Shown: positions 48,438-61,041 of the stretch, piece after piece | Position numbering within the stretch: position 1 is the first letter of the stretch | Layout: each line of letters starts with the position of its first letter | Source: Mortierella sp. BCC40632 | Taxonomy: Eukaryota > Mortierellomycota > Mortierellomycetes > Mortierellales > Mortierellaceae | Length of the DNA stretch: 64,000 nt | NCBI GenBank assembly: GCA_011634665.1 | Contig: WAEK01000004.1 | Coordinates: 214,001-278,000 of the forward strand | Direction: 5' to 3' | Made by a program: the position numbers and the translations under genes | The notes under the pieces: model-generated | What the model was told of the DNA's origin: nothing | Seen by the model: only the letters and a program-made list of their open reading frames with translations | The model's database searches: none

Positions 48438-48824
48438 ATGAAGTTGTTCACTGCCGCCTCGCTCCTTGCCGCACTCGTGGTCGTCGTCTCTGCCAAACCT
48501 CACAAGAATGAGACAATTAGCTCTGGACACAGCCCCACCGCCTCAGGAAGTGAACCCTCCGTCACGGTATCTGAGCCAAGTGTCTCTCCCACTGGCCCCG
48601 CCTCTGTGTCCGTGTCCGTGCCTGTTTCCGCTCCCTCGATGACCATGCCCACGAGTGCACCCGGCGCAACCGGAACTGCTACCCCTGGTGGTTCGTCTTC
48701 CTCGGTTGCAACACCACCTAAACCTTCGTCATCGACACAACCCTCGAGCGGGTCTGCTGTTTCAGCACCAATGAAGGTCATCATTGCTCTCGGAGGAGTT
48801 GCAGCCCTGGGACAACTCTTGTAG
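48438..48824 (+). CDS. Small mucin-like, probably GPI-anchored protein
   Basis: A single exon of 128 residues. It begins with a clear signal peptide (MKLFTAASLLAALVVVVSAK). The middle is almost entirely Ser, Thr, Pro, Val and Gly, so heavy O-mannosylation is expected. One N-glycosylation motif (NET) is seen near the N-terminus. The hydrophobic C-terminus (APMKVIIALGGVAALGQLL) with a small-residue site before it fits GPI attachment. There are no Cys residues. It is probably a cell-wall or plasma-membrane surface protein. A TATA box and long pyrimidine leader suggest strong expression. Confidence 0.85.
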   Translation: MKLFTAASLLAALVVVVSAKPHKNETISSGHSPTASGSEPSVTVSEPSVSPTGPASVSVSVPVSAPSMTMPTSAPGATGTATPGGSSSSVATPPKPSSSTQPSSGSAVSAPMKVIIALGGVAALGQLL

Positions 48825-49291
48825 ACGAATATCTACCTCAGACCCGCAAGGATGGAAAGAGAGGAAGCGATAGAGACAAGGGACGATACAATGTAGTCAG
48901 AGTTGAACTCTGCAACCCTTTTCCCGACATTTCTTGAAGGCCCTCTCCCACACTCCCTGTCTCTATAAACTCTAGTCGCTCTGGCCAAGGTAGACCCTGG
49001 CAGGCGCTGTTACCTTGATAAATAAATAATTTCGAGAAATGACCTCGGACTATTAATGATAAATGCGAAGGAGCTGATGGGACGAGAGAAGAGGGGGAGA
49101 AAGAGGAGGGAGAGAGAGAACAGAGACGCCAAGCCTCAAAAATATTTTTTTTTTTTTTTTTTTTTTTTTTTCTTCTTCTTCTTTGGTTCTTCTCTACTCC
49201 TTCTTGAGAAAGCGTAGAAAAGAGAGTTTTGGCGAGTCCATTCCTTGCATCGTTTGCACGAGACTCGACAAACTTGGACATTGCCTACATC
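48825..49291. other. Intergenic spacer with a T run
   Basis: About 470 bases between two same-strand genes. It holds a T run near 49145-49171 followed by CTT repeats, and a GA-rich tract before it. No gene is seen. Confidence 0.6.
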
Positions 49292-52200
49292 ATGTCACCC
49301 AAGACAAAGAAGCAAAGGACTACCGGTACACTTTTACTCTCTCTCTCTCTCTCGTTCTCTCGCTCTCTCACCTGTTTGCTCATCCACTAACCCATCTCTC
49401 CCACATTCCCTCCCCAGGGAGTCCTCCTGCCATGGCTACCTCCTCCTCCTCAACAACAACAACACAACCTTCCTCTGCTCCTCTACCTGCCGTCACCGGA
49501 ACGCCCCTATCCTCTCCCACCCCACTCAGTGCTGTCGCTGCCAGGAGGCAAAAGCTTTTAGAGGCTGCTGCTGCATCTTTAGCTGCTGCACAGGCCACAA
49601 GCGCTGCATCCACCGCAGACAACGATGTTGATGAACATGCTGATGTGGACGACGTGGGCGACGACGACGACGACGCCGAGAAAGAGTCTCTAAAAAGCAA
49701 AGAAAGCGGCAACACCAGTGAGGACAGTCAAGGCAGTGGTGCCGAAAGCAACTCCGATGATGATGGCGGCGGCGGTAGTGGGGCCAGGGAAGTATCTAGA
49801 TCAACAGGAACCACAACGCCCAATCATGGCATGCGACAAAATGATCGCCGAGAACGCAGGTAAATACCCTTTACGCTTTTATATACCTCTCGCTACCAGA
49901 TCACCCCATATTTTTTTTTACTTTGTAAGGATCGAGATTTTCTGATGTTCGCCTGCCTTGGATCGGGCATAGAGTGTACATGGATCGACAGTCAGTATCA
50001 ACATTTCAGCCTACGAACCAAAATGTCGCCTTCCTCACAGATCAAGAGAAGTCTGGACTTGTTCTGGTCGGAATGAAGCTAGGAGAGGTAGGGAGAAACT
50101 CTCCTTTTTCGCTGCATAGCATATCCATGATTCTTTTCACTTTCAATCTCCTCCGAATGCCTACGCTAAACATACCGTCCTATCCACTACCTATTTCTAT
50201 TATAGTCGATCGTATTCCAGGGCTATGTTCATGTCATTCCATTAATTGGTGACTCGACTGCCGTCGGATTTACCATGTCAGGAACAGCAAAGAGACGGAA
50301 TCGATCGGTCGGAATTGACTCTGCTCTGGATTCCGAAGCGAATAATAATGCGGAATGGGACACTTCATTACTCTCCAACTATAGTATTTTTTCCCCGCGA
50401 ACACATGCACTCGCCATCATCGAGTCCGTTCATACCTCTCCATCCACAAGGGAGGCAATGGTACCACAACATGGCTCTCCTTTACCACAGAAGATCAAAT
50501 CACTAATTGGAGCGCGTCTATCAGACTTTATGGCGACGAAAAAGTTTGACACTGTGATTGCACTCTATTCAGCGGATGATAATGGAATTTTGGGAGTTGA
50601 GAAAGTGGTGCCACTGTTCAAGGGAATCTTCTCCATGAAAAGTGTTAGTCGTGCACAATTGCAAGAACCTGAAGAGCCTCAGGTCCGGCCTCGTTTCGAG
50701 ACTTATTGTCAGGGCTTTCACCCCATTATGGAGCCCACAGAAGGCGTTGCAGCGTTAAAGATAACCAAGAATTGGAATGACGCTATCCAGGTGCTTCTTA
50801 ATGCAACAGAGGATGAGAATGGCATGCGGATCAAACGTCCACCTGTCGCCGTTGTATGTGGAGGTAAAAAGATGGGCAAATCCACCTTTTCGCGTCTCCT
50901 TTTGAACGGCATGCTCAACAGGCAAGTCCACACTTGAAAGGCTTTTCTGTGGCAATGACGAGTTAATCTATGAGTATCATGCAAGTCATTTTCTCGCAAA
51001 TGTTGCAGATTCTAACCTGGTTTCATCATATGCGCTATCCACTATGTCCTACTTCTACCCATTAGGCATCACAAAGTAGCATTTATCGAATGCGATGTCG
51101 GTCAATCCGAGTTTACACCTGTTGGGATGGTTTCTCTTCATATCATCGAACGCCCGGCTCTGGGAGTCCCTTTTACACATCCACGACAGCCACATCGTGC
51201 CTTTTTTGTTGGCAACAGTACTCCACGAGATGACCCCGACTATTACATGGCCTGTATTCGTGAACTCATCAGGACATACTACTCCGATATTGTGTGCGCA
51301 GCAGGATGGCGCAGGCGCAACAGCACAAACGATGATGAGGACTTTGACGATGACTATCAAAGCGACGAAGACGACGAAGAGAACTTTATACCATTAATCA
51401 TTAATACCCAGGGCTGGATCAAGGGTATGGGCTATGATCTTTTGATGCAACTTCTAGACTATACGACGCCTTCGCATATCTTTGGGCTCTATTCACCTTC
51501 CAGTAGCGAACTCAACCTCCCGCCCCAGTTCTTTACTGTGGTGAATGCTCAAACACAAGCAGATGCTGTGCCAACATCAGGCCGGTTAGACTCGAGACAT
51601 TCAGTAAGACGTCCAGTATTCACCTATGTCAGTGCGGCGATCATTGAAGACAACAACCGACTATCACCCTTTACAAAATATCACCCTGCCGACCATCGTG
51701 CACTTTCCTTGGTATCTTATTTTTACTTGAAACAAGAAAACGGGACTGCCGGTACATTTACCTCGACGGCAACCAATAAGGTGTGTCAAGAAAAGATGGA
51801 TTTAGTGTGGGACTTTGATCGTGCCCTAGTCGTCCGGAGACCATGGTGCTGGGATTGGACACATGCCAAAGGCATCTGGGTTCTTTTTGAACAAGTTCCG
51901 CCCAGTCAGATTCTCTATGCGCTTAATGGCAGTCTAGTAGCGCTCATCGGAGACAAGGAGCAGAGTCCAAAGCATGAGAATACAGCAGGACGAGTTCACA
52001 GCCCTCCTTCTCAAGTGGGACCATCTGGAGGAATTTCAGAGGAAGATAGTGTTGTAACCGGTGTAGCTACAGGATCAAAGGAAGAGACAAAGATTACGCC
52101 ACCCAACTACTTTCCTCTTGGTCAATTCCCACCTCCTCCACCAGAGCACACCAATTGTTATGGATTGGCCATCATTCGGTCAATTGAACCGTCGACCCAG

Positions 52201-52581
52201 ACGTTTCATCTATTGACTCCTATCAGGCAATCAATACTCAAGAAATGTAATGGAGTAATCAAGGGTGCTCTCCACATGCCTCTGCACTCGAGTCTTGACC
52301 ATAATGATGAACAAAATTATGAAAACGGAGTTGCAGGAGTTCCATGGAAAAGAGTACCTTATCTACACTATGAGGGTGCAATGGGATACATTGTTCAAGG
52401 AGGAGGAAGTGGTAGTGGTGGAGTAGGAGTTGGAATGGGAACGGGGACCCATTCACCTGCAGCAGGCTCTGGAAGTGCTTCTCCTCGGTTAGGATTTGCT
52501 CCTCCTGTCAAGATCATTGGAGCTGATGCAAAATCAACGAGGAAGAACCTCGGTAGAAAGAGACTACAGTCAGCAAGTTGA
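49292..52581 (+). CDS. GRC3: Polynucleotide 5'-hydroxyl kinase Grc3/NOL9
   Basis: Five exons, 49292-49325, 49418-49859, 49973-50087, 50206-50921 and 51066-52581, give 940 residues. The first 180 residues are disordered, Ala/Ser- and Asp-rich. The central part has Walker A GGKKMGKST (about residue 416), then across the next join IECDVGQSEFTPVGMVSLHI, followed by RAFFVGNSTPRDDPDYYM, and later INTQGWIKGMGYDLLMQLLD. These are Grc3/NOL9 landmarks. Grc3 works with Las1 to process ITS2 of pre-rRNA in the nucleolus. The fourth intron is of the GC-AG type: the exon ends AACAG and the intron starts GCAAGT. The acceptor TTAG precedes GCATCACAAAGTAGC. The protein is longer than most relatives because of inserts near its end. 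Confidence 0.93.
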
Positions 52582-52794
52582 TAGCTTTACCTCCATTATC
52601 AATTTAAAAATATATAAATATAAATATAAAAGGTCAAGAGCAGGAGGGGAGAAGTCCTTGGTTCAAAATACTGTAATATTCGATGAGAAAGATGCGTGCT
52701 TTGGATACTCAACCCAGAGCCAAGAACTCTTTAATAGCCATTCTTTTATCAAAAGAGCTCAGCAAGAGGCACTACCGTTCATAAAAAAAATGAA

Positions 52795-55700
52795 CTAGCT
52801 GACCATTTCCCACATCTTGTCAATCAGCGTTGATATTTCAGGAGCCATGGCATTCTCTGTTTTCAACTCTTTGGACTGGTAAAGTCGAGTGAGTCCTCTC
52901 CGAATCGCAATCAATCGATGTTCCGTCAACATGTCTGTCGTCAACACCTTGGAGGCCGCGATAGCTGCAAGCAATTTCAGAGCTGAGACTGCAATGATGA
53001 ATAGACGACTTTCAATCCCAACCACAGCCGTCTCAATCAACCATAGATTGGTGTTTCTTGAAGTTGTTCGTTCTTCCACAGCGGATGCTACACTTGTTCC
53101 TGTGTACAGAGCCTGAAGACACGCTTGGATTAACGAAAAGGTTGGGCCAAGATCGACTGGCATTTCTATCGCCTCTGGAGTCTCTTCACCATTCTCCTGG
53201 AGATATGATGTCAATACAGATCCAAGTGCTGGGGTAATAAGATCCATCAAAACACATGGGACCCATTGAGTTGATGGTGGATATGATTTGCTTTCTGTAG
53301 CTCCATCCTCTTGCTCTATGTTGGTCCTTGCCCCTGGTTTATGACTTTGCTGCTTCATTGGAGCCAAGCTTTGCATTGTCATGATAAGCACATTCGCAAA
53401 ACAGATCGCCTGGGAGAGATTTTCATCACTAGGGTGGTTTGAAGAGATAGGTGCTGTCGTGCCTTCCAAGATATTTGCAAGCAGAGCCAGGAGCAGATCT
53501 TCGACTGTCTTTGGAATGAGTAAGGACTCTGTAAGCACAGTTTGGTCTTGGTCCTCGTCAATCTCCTCGATTGTAGCCGTTCTAGAGTCGGGTAAAATCT
53601 CTCGTGAAAGTTTTTGAAGCCTGGACCAAAAGGGACCTGTAGGTTTTCCTGTATAAAAAGGTGCGGTAACAATGATCAACTTGGACAACACATCAAGAAC
53701 GCCGAGTTGCATTTTGTAAAGTCCATTATCAGTATCCTCTAGCCAAATCAATGCCAAAGGAGAAAAAGTCAGGAGAAATAGTCAGCGCATTGCAAGAACG
53801 TTTTGTCTCAAAGGATGAAACTCTTGAGGTTACAAACCTTCGCTTTTTGAAGAAGAGGTCAGTGTGATAATCCTAAAAAAGACCTCTGATACGATTCGAT
53901 AGATCCACCGAATGTCGCTTTCATTCTGGTCCTGAGAATTCGACCGAACCGACCAATTCAAGACCCAGTTATAAAAGGCAAACAACCATGTCCGACCCTC
54001 CTCCAATTCTGAGCTGGTAGGAGAGTCCATTACATCCTTGTCAGCTGGGAAGCATCTCTTCAATTGGCCATAAATAGTTTCAAGGGAAGAGTCTGGGAAC
54101 ATCCCATGTGTGATCGCTAGGGCTAGTTTCCTCACTAAACTGAACTCGAGCTCGTTGCCGGTCCTAATTCGAGTAACCAGATCAAAACAGTATGAGTCGC
54201 TCGCTCGATAGAACACTCTACCCCTCGCATATAAATCTTACGACTGAAAATGAAATATACCTGGACTCCAGGGCCTTGTGCATCTGCAAAGGGAGTGCTT
54301 TGATGTCTTCAGATCTGTTCTGCGACTCTAGTGACCTGAACACACGAACAAAGCCTTGAGCCGGGATGGTCTAAATCATTCAGCCATGAATGCAACGAAC
54401 GTTACTCTTGGCCGCTCAAACACAGACATGAGAAAAGGCTTTCCCCATCGCACTGTGCTATATTATATGTAACCGCCTCCTTACCTTTAACATGAGTAGA
54501 GGAGATAGTCTTGACAGCCGAAGATCATCCAGCGCCTCATCGCTTGCTTCAAGAGCTTCCTCCAACATGTCCTCTGTCAAAACCCCTTGCTGCTCAAGGA
54601 TAATTAAAACTCTTTGACAGAGTGCGATAACAGCCTCCGAACATTCCGAGATAGAGACTGCAAGACTATTCCAGATGCGAACTAGAATCTGATCTGAGGG
54701 TGCTCCATACGTCTTTTGAACGAGGCTGTCCAGGAAATGTCTCCACTGAAACGAGGGAACTGCCGTGCTGAACTTTTTTAGAAGTCGAAGCAAAAGCTCT
54801 AGGGACTGCTCGCGATTCTCTGTTGTAACCATGATCAGTAGCGATCTTATTAGTTGATGGCATAAAAAAAACTTGAGGCTGTTGAGTTGGTAGAATCGTG
54901 AGTCTATAATTACCTTCTTGAAGCATATTCTTTTTTACCCCTGCGGCTGTTGAGACTAGTTGGGCTGGACTCTTGACTTTGCTTGAAGGGGTACTGGGAT
55001 CAGGGCCAATCCGGGCCACATGTCTATGGACACATCATAAAACCGAATGTAAGATTTCGATCTACACCATAGTACACCTCCCAGATTGTAAAAGTGTCCG
55101 TACCTCGCATATTCGATAAAGGAATCAAACCCATCTCCAGAAGATCCATCCTTTCTCTGAGATAGCATGCACTCAATGAGGACTATCTCTGCCGCAGATC
55201 GCACTTCACTCTCAGGTGAGCCAAGCTGTGGTGCAAACTTTTCCACTATGCTCACGGGATCTTTGAGGAGGAGAATTCATAAAACAGTGAGTGCCAAACC
55301 AAACGATTCGTCGTTTTCATGTGTAGAGTAGTAGAGACTGGGTAATTACCGAATGATGCCACCAGTTGACTAGCCGTCAATTTGATCTTGATATCGTGGT
55401 CGCGTAATAGAGATATTACGGCGCCTTCGAGCGATGCTCTACACAGCACAATCAAGACGATCACGAATCAGAATGAAGTTCGTATATGGCAATAGTTTTT
55501 CTGTAGAATTAGAGATAAGTACCTCATGTCTTCTTCTCTACTGGGGAGTGTTTTCGTAAAGTAGTTCATGTCTGACAACGCCTCAACAACGCTTAATGAA
55601 TTCCTTGCTTTGAAATCAGTTACTTTGTCGTGCAAGATTTTTGAATGTTGTCTGAGTCGCTGCAGAATCTCGGGTAGGATGATTAATGGAAATAGCACTG

Positions 55701-57882
55701 CATGCTGAGCTACTACGCGTGAAGATGTTGGAGATAACTCTGACGCTCTGTCAAGCAACGACACGACTTGAGGACAGATTTTGGCAAAATCGGCTTCGTT
55801 CATAGTACTTGAAACCAACTGCTGAATTTCACTAGCGGTCATTCTTGCGACAGTATTCTCTTCTGAAGTCTACAATCACCAGTGCTCTATTAGGCCCTGA
55901 ACTTCTTGCCTTGGCCTTTCTTTCATTCACACAACTTGCATCGCTCTCACCAACTTACCACGACGGTTGATAGAGTAAACAGCGCTGACCGCAAATTCTC
56001 TGAACTTGGCAATATCTTTTCTGTTAAAACACTGCTTTCAGCGTGTCCTAGGAGCAGCCCTGCTGTGAGAAGTCTCACATAAGGAGGTACATCCGCCTGA
56101 CAACCCCCATTAAAATATTTAGTATCAGTTGTATTTTATTTACATGAGAGCATGATGCGTTGAACAACGCCACTACAGGGAAGAGAAAACCTTCCTCGCT
56201 GGTCTCCACCAAAACTGTCTCTAGGAGACTACCTCACACACCATTCAATCTCCCGAAACACCAAAGTGAATAGCTAGCTGCGAAAATCAGACTGGATAAA
56301 AAGGAGACACTTACCATTCTCAGCTGCTTTTGTACCATCTCAACTAAGGAAGGTACCGATATAGACTCTGTCATGGTAGATAATGCGGATGAAACAATTA
56401 TCCATGATTGAGCAAATGAATTGATGACTTCCTTTCTTCCTTTGTCTTTGGCGCTAAGTTGGTGTCTATTGAATCTTGTGATCATTGTCATGATATCCGC
56501 CAGTCCTGAAGACATAAGCCCATGTCTCCACTGCTCCCACTGTATTCGCAAAAGTAAACCAATATCCAGTAAGAACCATGGATGGCCATCTTTGTGGTAA
56601 AGCAGATAAAATAGTAAAAATAATAAACATTTTATCATCTTTTACCGATTGGGCCCGCTTGATAGTTCGTTGTATCGATTGCATGCTCCGCACGAAACAT
56701 TGGCAAGCTGAATTTGGATCCTTGAGCCAAACGTCATCCTCGTGGGCTGAATCCAACTCGACAACAAGAATGGACTTGGATTCCGCTTTCATTTCCTGAA
56801 TTTCGATAGCCGTTTGCTTGGCCAAAACCCGTGACAACGTGATAGAGACATTGAATGCAAGTCCAGTCAGCCTTGTCATTGATCCTGTGCCGCCTACTGA
56901 TGTGGTTCTGTCCAAAGGTTCGCGTTACGGTGAGCCAAGTCTAGAGATAATTTACCTTGCTTCTCATGTATGGTGCTTACCCGTCTTCCCTGATAATTGT
57001 GTCTAACAGTGATATCCAGTCCACGAGCTGCTCTGACTTGAAGTGACTTTTCTCTATTTCAGCATAAGTAGTCCAGTCAAATAATGTTAGGGAGAGTTGA
57101 AATAACATGGCCTCTGGCCCTGTGTACATATGATTTATTGACGCTCACCTTTTGAATCAGGACCAGCGACGACACCGAGATCTTGATCAACAGATGTTGT
57201 ATCATTTTCAGAACGTTGTTTCTTTGCACTGGCACGAGGTTTGTAGAGTTGTTGAAGAACATGATCCAGAACAATCAACGCCGCCAGCTTGGTCTTTTTT
57301 TCATTTCCCTGTGACAGATCCAGACTTAGACATTTGGCCGCCAGCTCATGATGTGGATAGTCCGTCAGTAACCAATCCAAGAGTAGCATTGCCGTCTTTT
57401 TTCCTGTGTCATCTGATTTTTTCATGACCTAAAGTATCACAGGAAAGGAGTGAGTGAATTGCTCCATATCGCCCGACACGGAATGAGTATGCTCCTCATC
57501 TCCTCTCAGAGTTGACCATCTCTGTTTCATGTACCTTGCTAATCAATGGCTTCAATACATCCTGCATTTGATCCAATTCTAGGGACGACGACTGGTCATG
57601 TCCGCTCTCTGGGTGCTCGACGTATATGATAAGGTCTCGCAGTGCGGAAGAAATGCTGCCTATGGCGAGTGTGATCTTGATGAGTTTCCTCTCTCTTTTT
57701 TTTTTTTTCTTTTTTTTCTGAGAAGCCATTTGGAAGGATAACTTGACGCTCCTCTGCTTTTTGCTTTCTTCCTTTCAAGTCTTTGCCTGGATGCTGGCCA
57801 CAGTTGTTCCTTTTTTCGAGTGATTAGGCATACGAGCGTTCGTTGCGCTCTCCCTAGTATCTTTTCCCTTATCCCTTCCAAA

Positions 57883-57915
<33 letters not shown>

Positions 57916-58136
57916 AACTCACCTTCCCCATCTATATTCTCAATCGCCTTTCTGAGTGCTGAGCGGCTTGCTTGAAAGAGGACAAGAAACACTTGGCCTA
58001 GGTTCTGTGGGGGCGTGTTTGATCTGCCAGTAGACTTAGAGGTGACCTTTGCGTCAATGCTTGGAATGCCATGGCCATTACTGGAGGATGAGCGTTCGAA
58101 TGCTAGATCTTCCTGAAAGTCTTGGAGATGGGCCAT
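52795..58136 (-). CDS. Large all-helical (HEAT/ARM-like) protein, 15 exons, family not recognised
   Basis: Fifteen exons join into one frame of 1273 residues: 58136-57923, 57692-57535, 57428-57149, 57053-56981, 56907-56646, 56539-56315, 56096-55959, 55869-55523, 55438-55350, 55260-55104, 55023-54914, 54819-54485, 54370-54261, 54217-53838, 53738-52795. Every junction keeps phase, which strongly supports the model. The protein is almost wholly made of amphipathic helices in pairs (for example LLLDWLLTDYPHHELAAKCL and VDWISLLDTIIREDG), with no signal, membrane span or catalytic motif. Helical repeats of this type act as scaffolds, as in transport, checkpoint or cohesin-like proteins. A Fanconi-type protein (FANCI is of similar length) was considered but no clear motif match was seen. 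Exon density is much higher than in its neighbours. Confidence 0.8.
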
Positions 58137-58483
58137 CCTGTGAAATGCATACGCAAAAAATAAAAGGGAGAGACAGAAAAAGAAGGATTAGAAAAACCGA
58201 TAAAAAAAAAGGCTCTCCTCCAGTCCAGTCGAAGAAAACGCGTGTCATAAAATTCCCCTCCTCCCCAGAACGCCACCACTCTGTTTCTTACCTCTCTTTT
58301 TTTTTTTTTTTTTAATTCTCTCACTCAAAGATACCACTGCCTTCTACCCTGAACTCTGGCTTTGACAGAAGCACCCTTGTGCCTTCCAACCTCCGCGACT
58401 ACTTAAATCTAAGAACTTCAACTTCTCAATAAGAGATACAAAGGAACTGGAGATCATTGAGGGACTTTCTATAGAGAGAAACC

Positions 58484-58514
<31 letters not shown>

Positions 58515-59657
58515 GTTAGTAATCCATGCCACCCGAGCCCTGTCTTTCACTCGCTCACGCTCACAGGAAGCTTTGTTGTTCTTAAGTCGAATTTCAGCAC
58601 TAGATTGGTGTGAGCTTGGCATCACCCAGACCCCCTTTGCGACTTAAACCAACCCGTGGCCCTCTTCTCTTGGGAACTTTGCCATCGAGAGCAAGATTAT
58701 CATTCCAACTCTGGTCTTTTTTAATTTTTATTTTCAGCTTTCAATTTCACCAGAAGAACACGACGAAGGGTTGCAGTATAGCTAGGCCAATCTAGACAAG
58801 GACAGTACCTCAAACGCTCAGTGGGGACTAACTGTTGGGCCATCGAGAAAAGAATGGAATGGTGGTTGATGACCGAAACTAGATAAGAGAGAGTGAGAGA
58901 GAGAGAGAGAGTGAGAGTAAAAGAGAGAAGACTAGAAAAGGTGGGTCGAATTGCCAGCACATGCCTTTCTTTCCTTCCAGACCACTTTTTGACCTCTCTC
59001 TCTCTCTCTCTTACTCTCTCTGTCCGTCTCCTTGCTTTGCTAGATTTCTTTGCAATTGCCTCAAACAACCGTTCGCATTTTTTTTTTCTGACTACAGCAA
59101 TAGTTGGGCTGTCCAAGTTTTAGCCTCCTTCCCCCCTCCTCATCTCTTCAGGCTTCTTGTTCTAGCTGTAGGATCACATTTGACTTACCCTCTGTTCCTC
59201 ATGGTCTTGCGTTGTACTCTTCCCTTCTCTTTTCTTCCAGAGAAAAAAAAAGGACATGTCTAGATCAGCTAGAAAAGTTTGAAGAGGAAAAAAGAGGAAG
59301 CAGAAGCAGCTGGCAGGGGAAGCTTTGGCGAGCATGAGCCGAAAAAAAAGAGATCGGACCCCCTGCCCTAGCTGTAGATTTGCCTTTGACCTGCCTCCCC
59401 TGATAGCTCACCTTTGTGCCCTGTCTTGATTACTCCCATCTGCTTTGTATTTTTAATTCCACCTATATCGTTTCTGGGTCGTCCCCCTCCACTTCCCCTT
59501 TATGTTTAGATAGTTATTTTCTTTTCAAAAAAGAGGCAACGGAGGCCATGTCCTTTGCAGAGCATGGACAGACGCGCGCCGACGAATAAAACCCCCCACG
59601 GGGCCCATAAAAAAAAAAAAAAAAAAAGAGATCCGAGTAGATCTGGCAAAAGATAAG
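58137..59657. other. Gene-free stretch upstream of the helical-repeat gene
   Basis: About 1.5 kb with GA/CT tracts (58885-58930, 58993-59020) and an A run at about 58482-58511. Short open frames on both strands follow low-complexity sequence. No gene is supported except the tRNA at the right end. Confidence 0.6.
59648..59651 (-). terminator. RNA polymerase III terminator of tRNA-Lys
   Basis: TTTT on the minus strand lies seven bases after the mature 3' end of the tRNA. A T19 run on the same strand (59609-59627) gives a strong backup stop. Confidence 0.7.
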
Positions 59658-59730
59658 CGCCCAATGTGGGGGTCGAACCCACAACCTTGAGATTAAGAGT
59701 CTCACGCTCTACCGATTGAGCTAACCGGGC
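59658..59730 (-). tRNA. tRNA-Lys (anticodon CTT), intronless
   Basis: A 73-base cloverleaf on the minus strand. The acceptor stem pairs GCCCGGT with ATTGGGC, with a G discriminator. The D-arm region holds TTAGCTCAATCGGTAGAGC (A box). The anticodon stem TGAGA/TCTCA encloses the loop CTCTTAA, giving anticodon CTT. The T arm has GTGGGTTCGACCCCCAC (B box). No intron and no encoded CCA are present, as expected for a eukaryotic nuclear tRNA. Confidence 0.96.
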
Positions 59731-59865
59731 TTTCTTCGATGGAGGAAGAGAATCTGAGTACATCATGAATATAATCTCAATGTGGCTTAAATTTCTTGTT
59801 TCATTTGTTGTTTATTTCAAATTGTGGCTTAGTTAGGTTCCCAAATGCACCTGGGGGAATTCGCT

Positions 59866-59910
59866 GGTGGGGGCCACGGCTAAAAAAAAGCTGGCGGGGC
59901 CACGGCCACG
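59866..59910. repeat. Two-copy G-rich repeat
   Basis: CTGGTGGGGGCCACGGCTA is followed, after a short A run, by CTGGCGGGGCCACGGCC. The copies differ by a few bases and lie head to tail. Confidence 0.65.
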
Positions 59911-59996
59911 TGAGTCAGTATGGTTAGTGGAAGATGGCCGCTCCTATGCGGTGGTCGGGGCCAACTTGGGTGTTGGTTTAGATGGTGACCTTAGAT

Positions 59997-60543
59997 TAGT
60001 TCTTTGCCTACGTAGCTATCTTAACTGAAACAGATTGTTATATAAAAAAAAAGGGTCTTGGTTTAGTCTTTGCCTGCATGGCTATTCCAGCAGAAACAGA
60101 TTGTTGGAGAGAAAAAAAAAAAAAAAGGTGCTGACGATGGACGCCGTCAAGAAAAATGTCATAAAGGCGTGATAGGTCATGTAGAGAGAAGGCAGTTCAA
60201 CCTCTCATGCGACGCGGGTGATGGTGGTCGATTCTGTGTGACTAGACATCACACTGACGCTTGGCTGACATCTATAGTGTGCTTTCCACGCGCTGTGAGC
60301 AGCCGTCTTGACTGGCTTCACATAACAGTTTCACTCTTCTTTGTGGTAACAAAAAATATATCGTAGTCAATAGGACATACTTCAAGGGGTACTCTGGTGC
60401 TGGGGGCAATTAAGTAACGAGCCGCTCTGCAAATGGAACTTACAGGGGAGCAAGACTAGTGTGGGGAAAAAGAATGCTCGATAGGAAACGCTTTGCATTT
60501 ATGGCTATTTCCAGTGGAAACAGAATGTTTAAGAGAAAAAAAA
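59997..60543 (+). repeat. Three diverged copies of a ~50-base A-tailed repeat
   Basis: Copies lie at about 59997-60052, 60067-60126 and 60486-60543. Each has a core of the type TTTGCCTGCATGGCTAT, then CAGATTGTT with GAAA before it, and ends in a run of 8-16 A. The third copy is more diverged (TTTGCATTTATGGCTAT). Shared cores followed by A tails resemble 3' ends of short retroposed elements, but no target-site duplication could be confirmed by eye. Confidence 0.55.
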
Positions 60544-61041
60544 GGGGGGAGGGACACACTGAGTGACATTTTTTTTTTACTAGGGCCAGAGAGAAATACG
60601 AAGAGGGAACAAACTAAGGTGTAGAAAGGCAGAGTAGATAGACGCATGTATATCTGGGGGGTCAACAGTCTACAGCCACTGTGAAACGGTGTTATAATCT
60701 TGGGAGTCCTCTAAGAGGAGAGTGCGAGGAGTCCAAGAAAAGAAGTAACGTAGAAGTACCGTGCTTGAAATTAAGTATACAGGAAGAATCTTCATCTACA
60801 AGAAGCTCTAGTTAAGAGGAGGACTCACAGCCTGGATCTACACTCGTTTTTTAACTAGACCATTCCCTCGACTAACAGGGTCTTTGAGGGAAAAAAAAAA
60901 AAAAAAAAAAAAAAAACTGATATATAAAAAAAAGTTGAAAACGGGGTTTTATACAATTCAAGCTACTCCATTCGCAATGACTCGACAGAGCCTTTTAGCA
61001 CGGTACTGACACTAAGCACGATCCTCCATCACTACAACCGT

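Larger units (their letters stand above)
59731..61041. other. Gene-free stretch with short dispersed repeats
   Basis: About 1.3 kb without a gene. It holds two near-copies of a G-rich repeat at 59866-59910, three copies of an A-tailed repeat (listed separately) and an A26 run near 60892-60917. No transcript structure can be seen. Confidence 0.6.

Noticed and set aside
52795..58136. Assignment of the helical-repeat protein as FANCI
   Set aside because: Length is similar, but no clear conserved block was seen on reading the sequence, so no name was given.
59506..59766. Minus-strand frame containing LAQSVERETLNLKVVGSTPTLG
   Set aside because: This is the familiar false protein produced by translating a tRNA gene and its surroundings.
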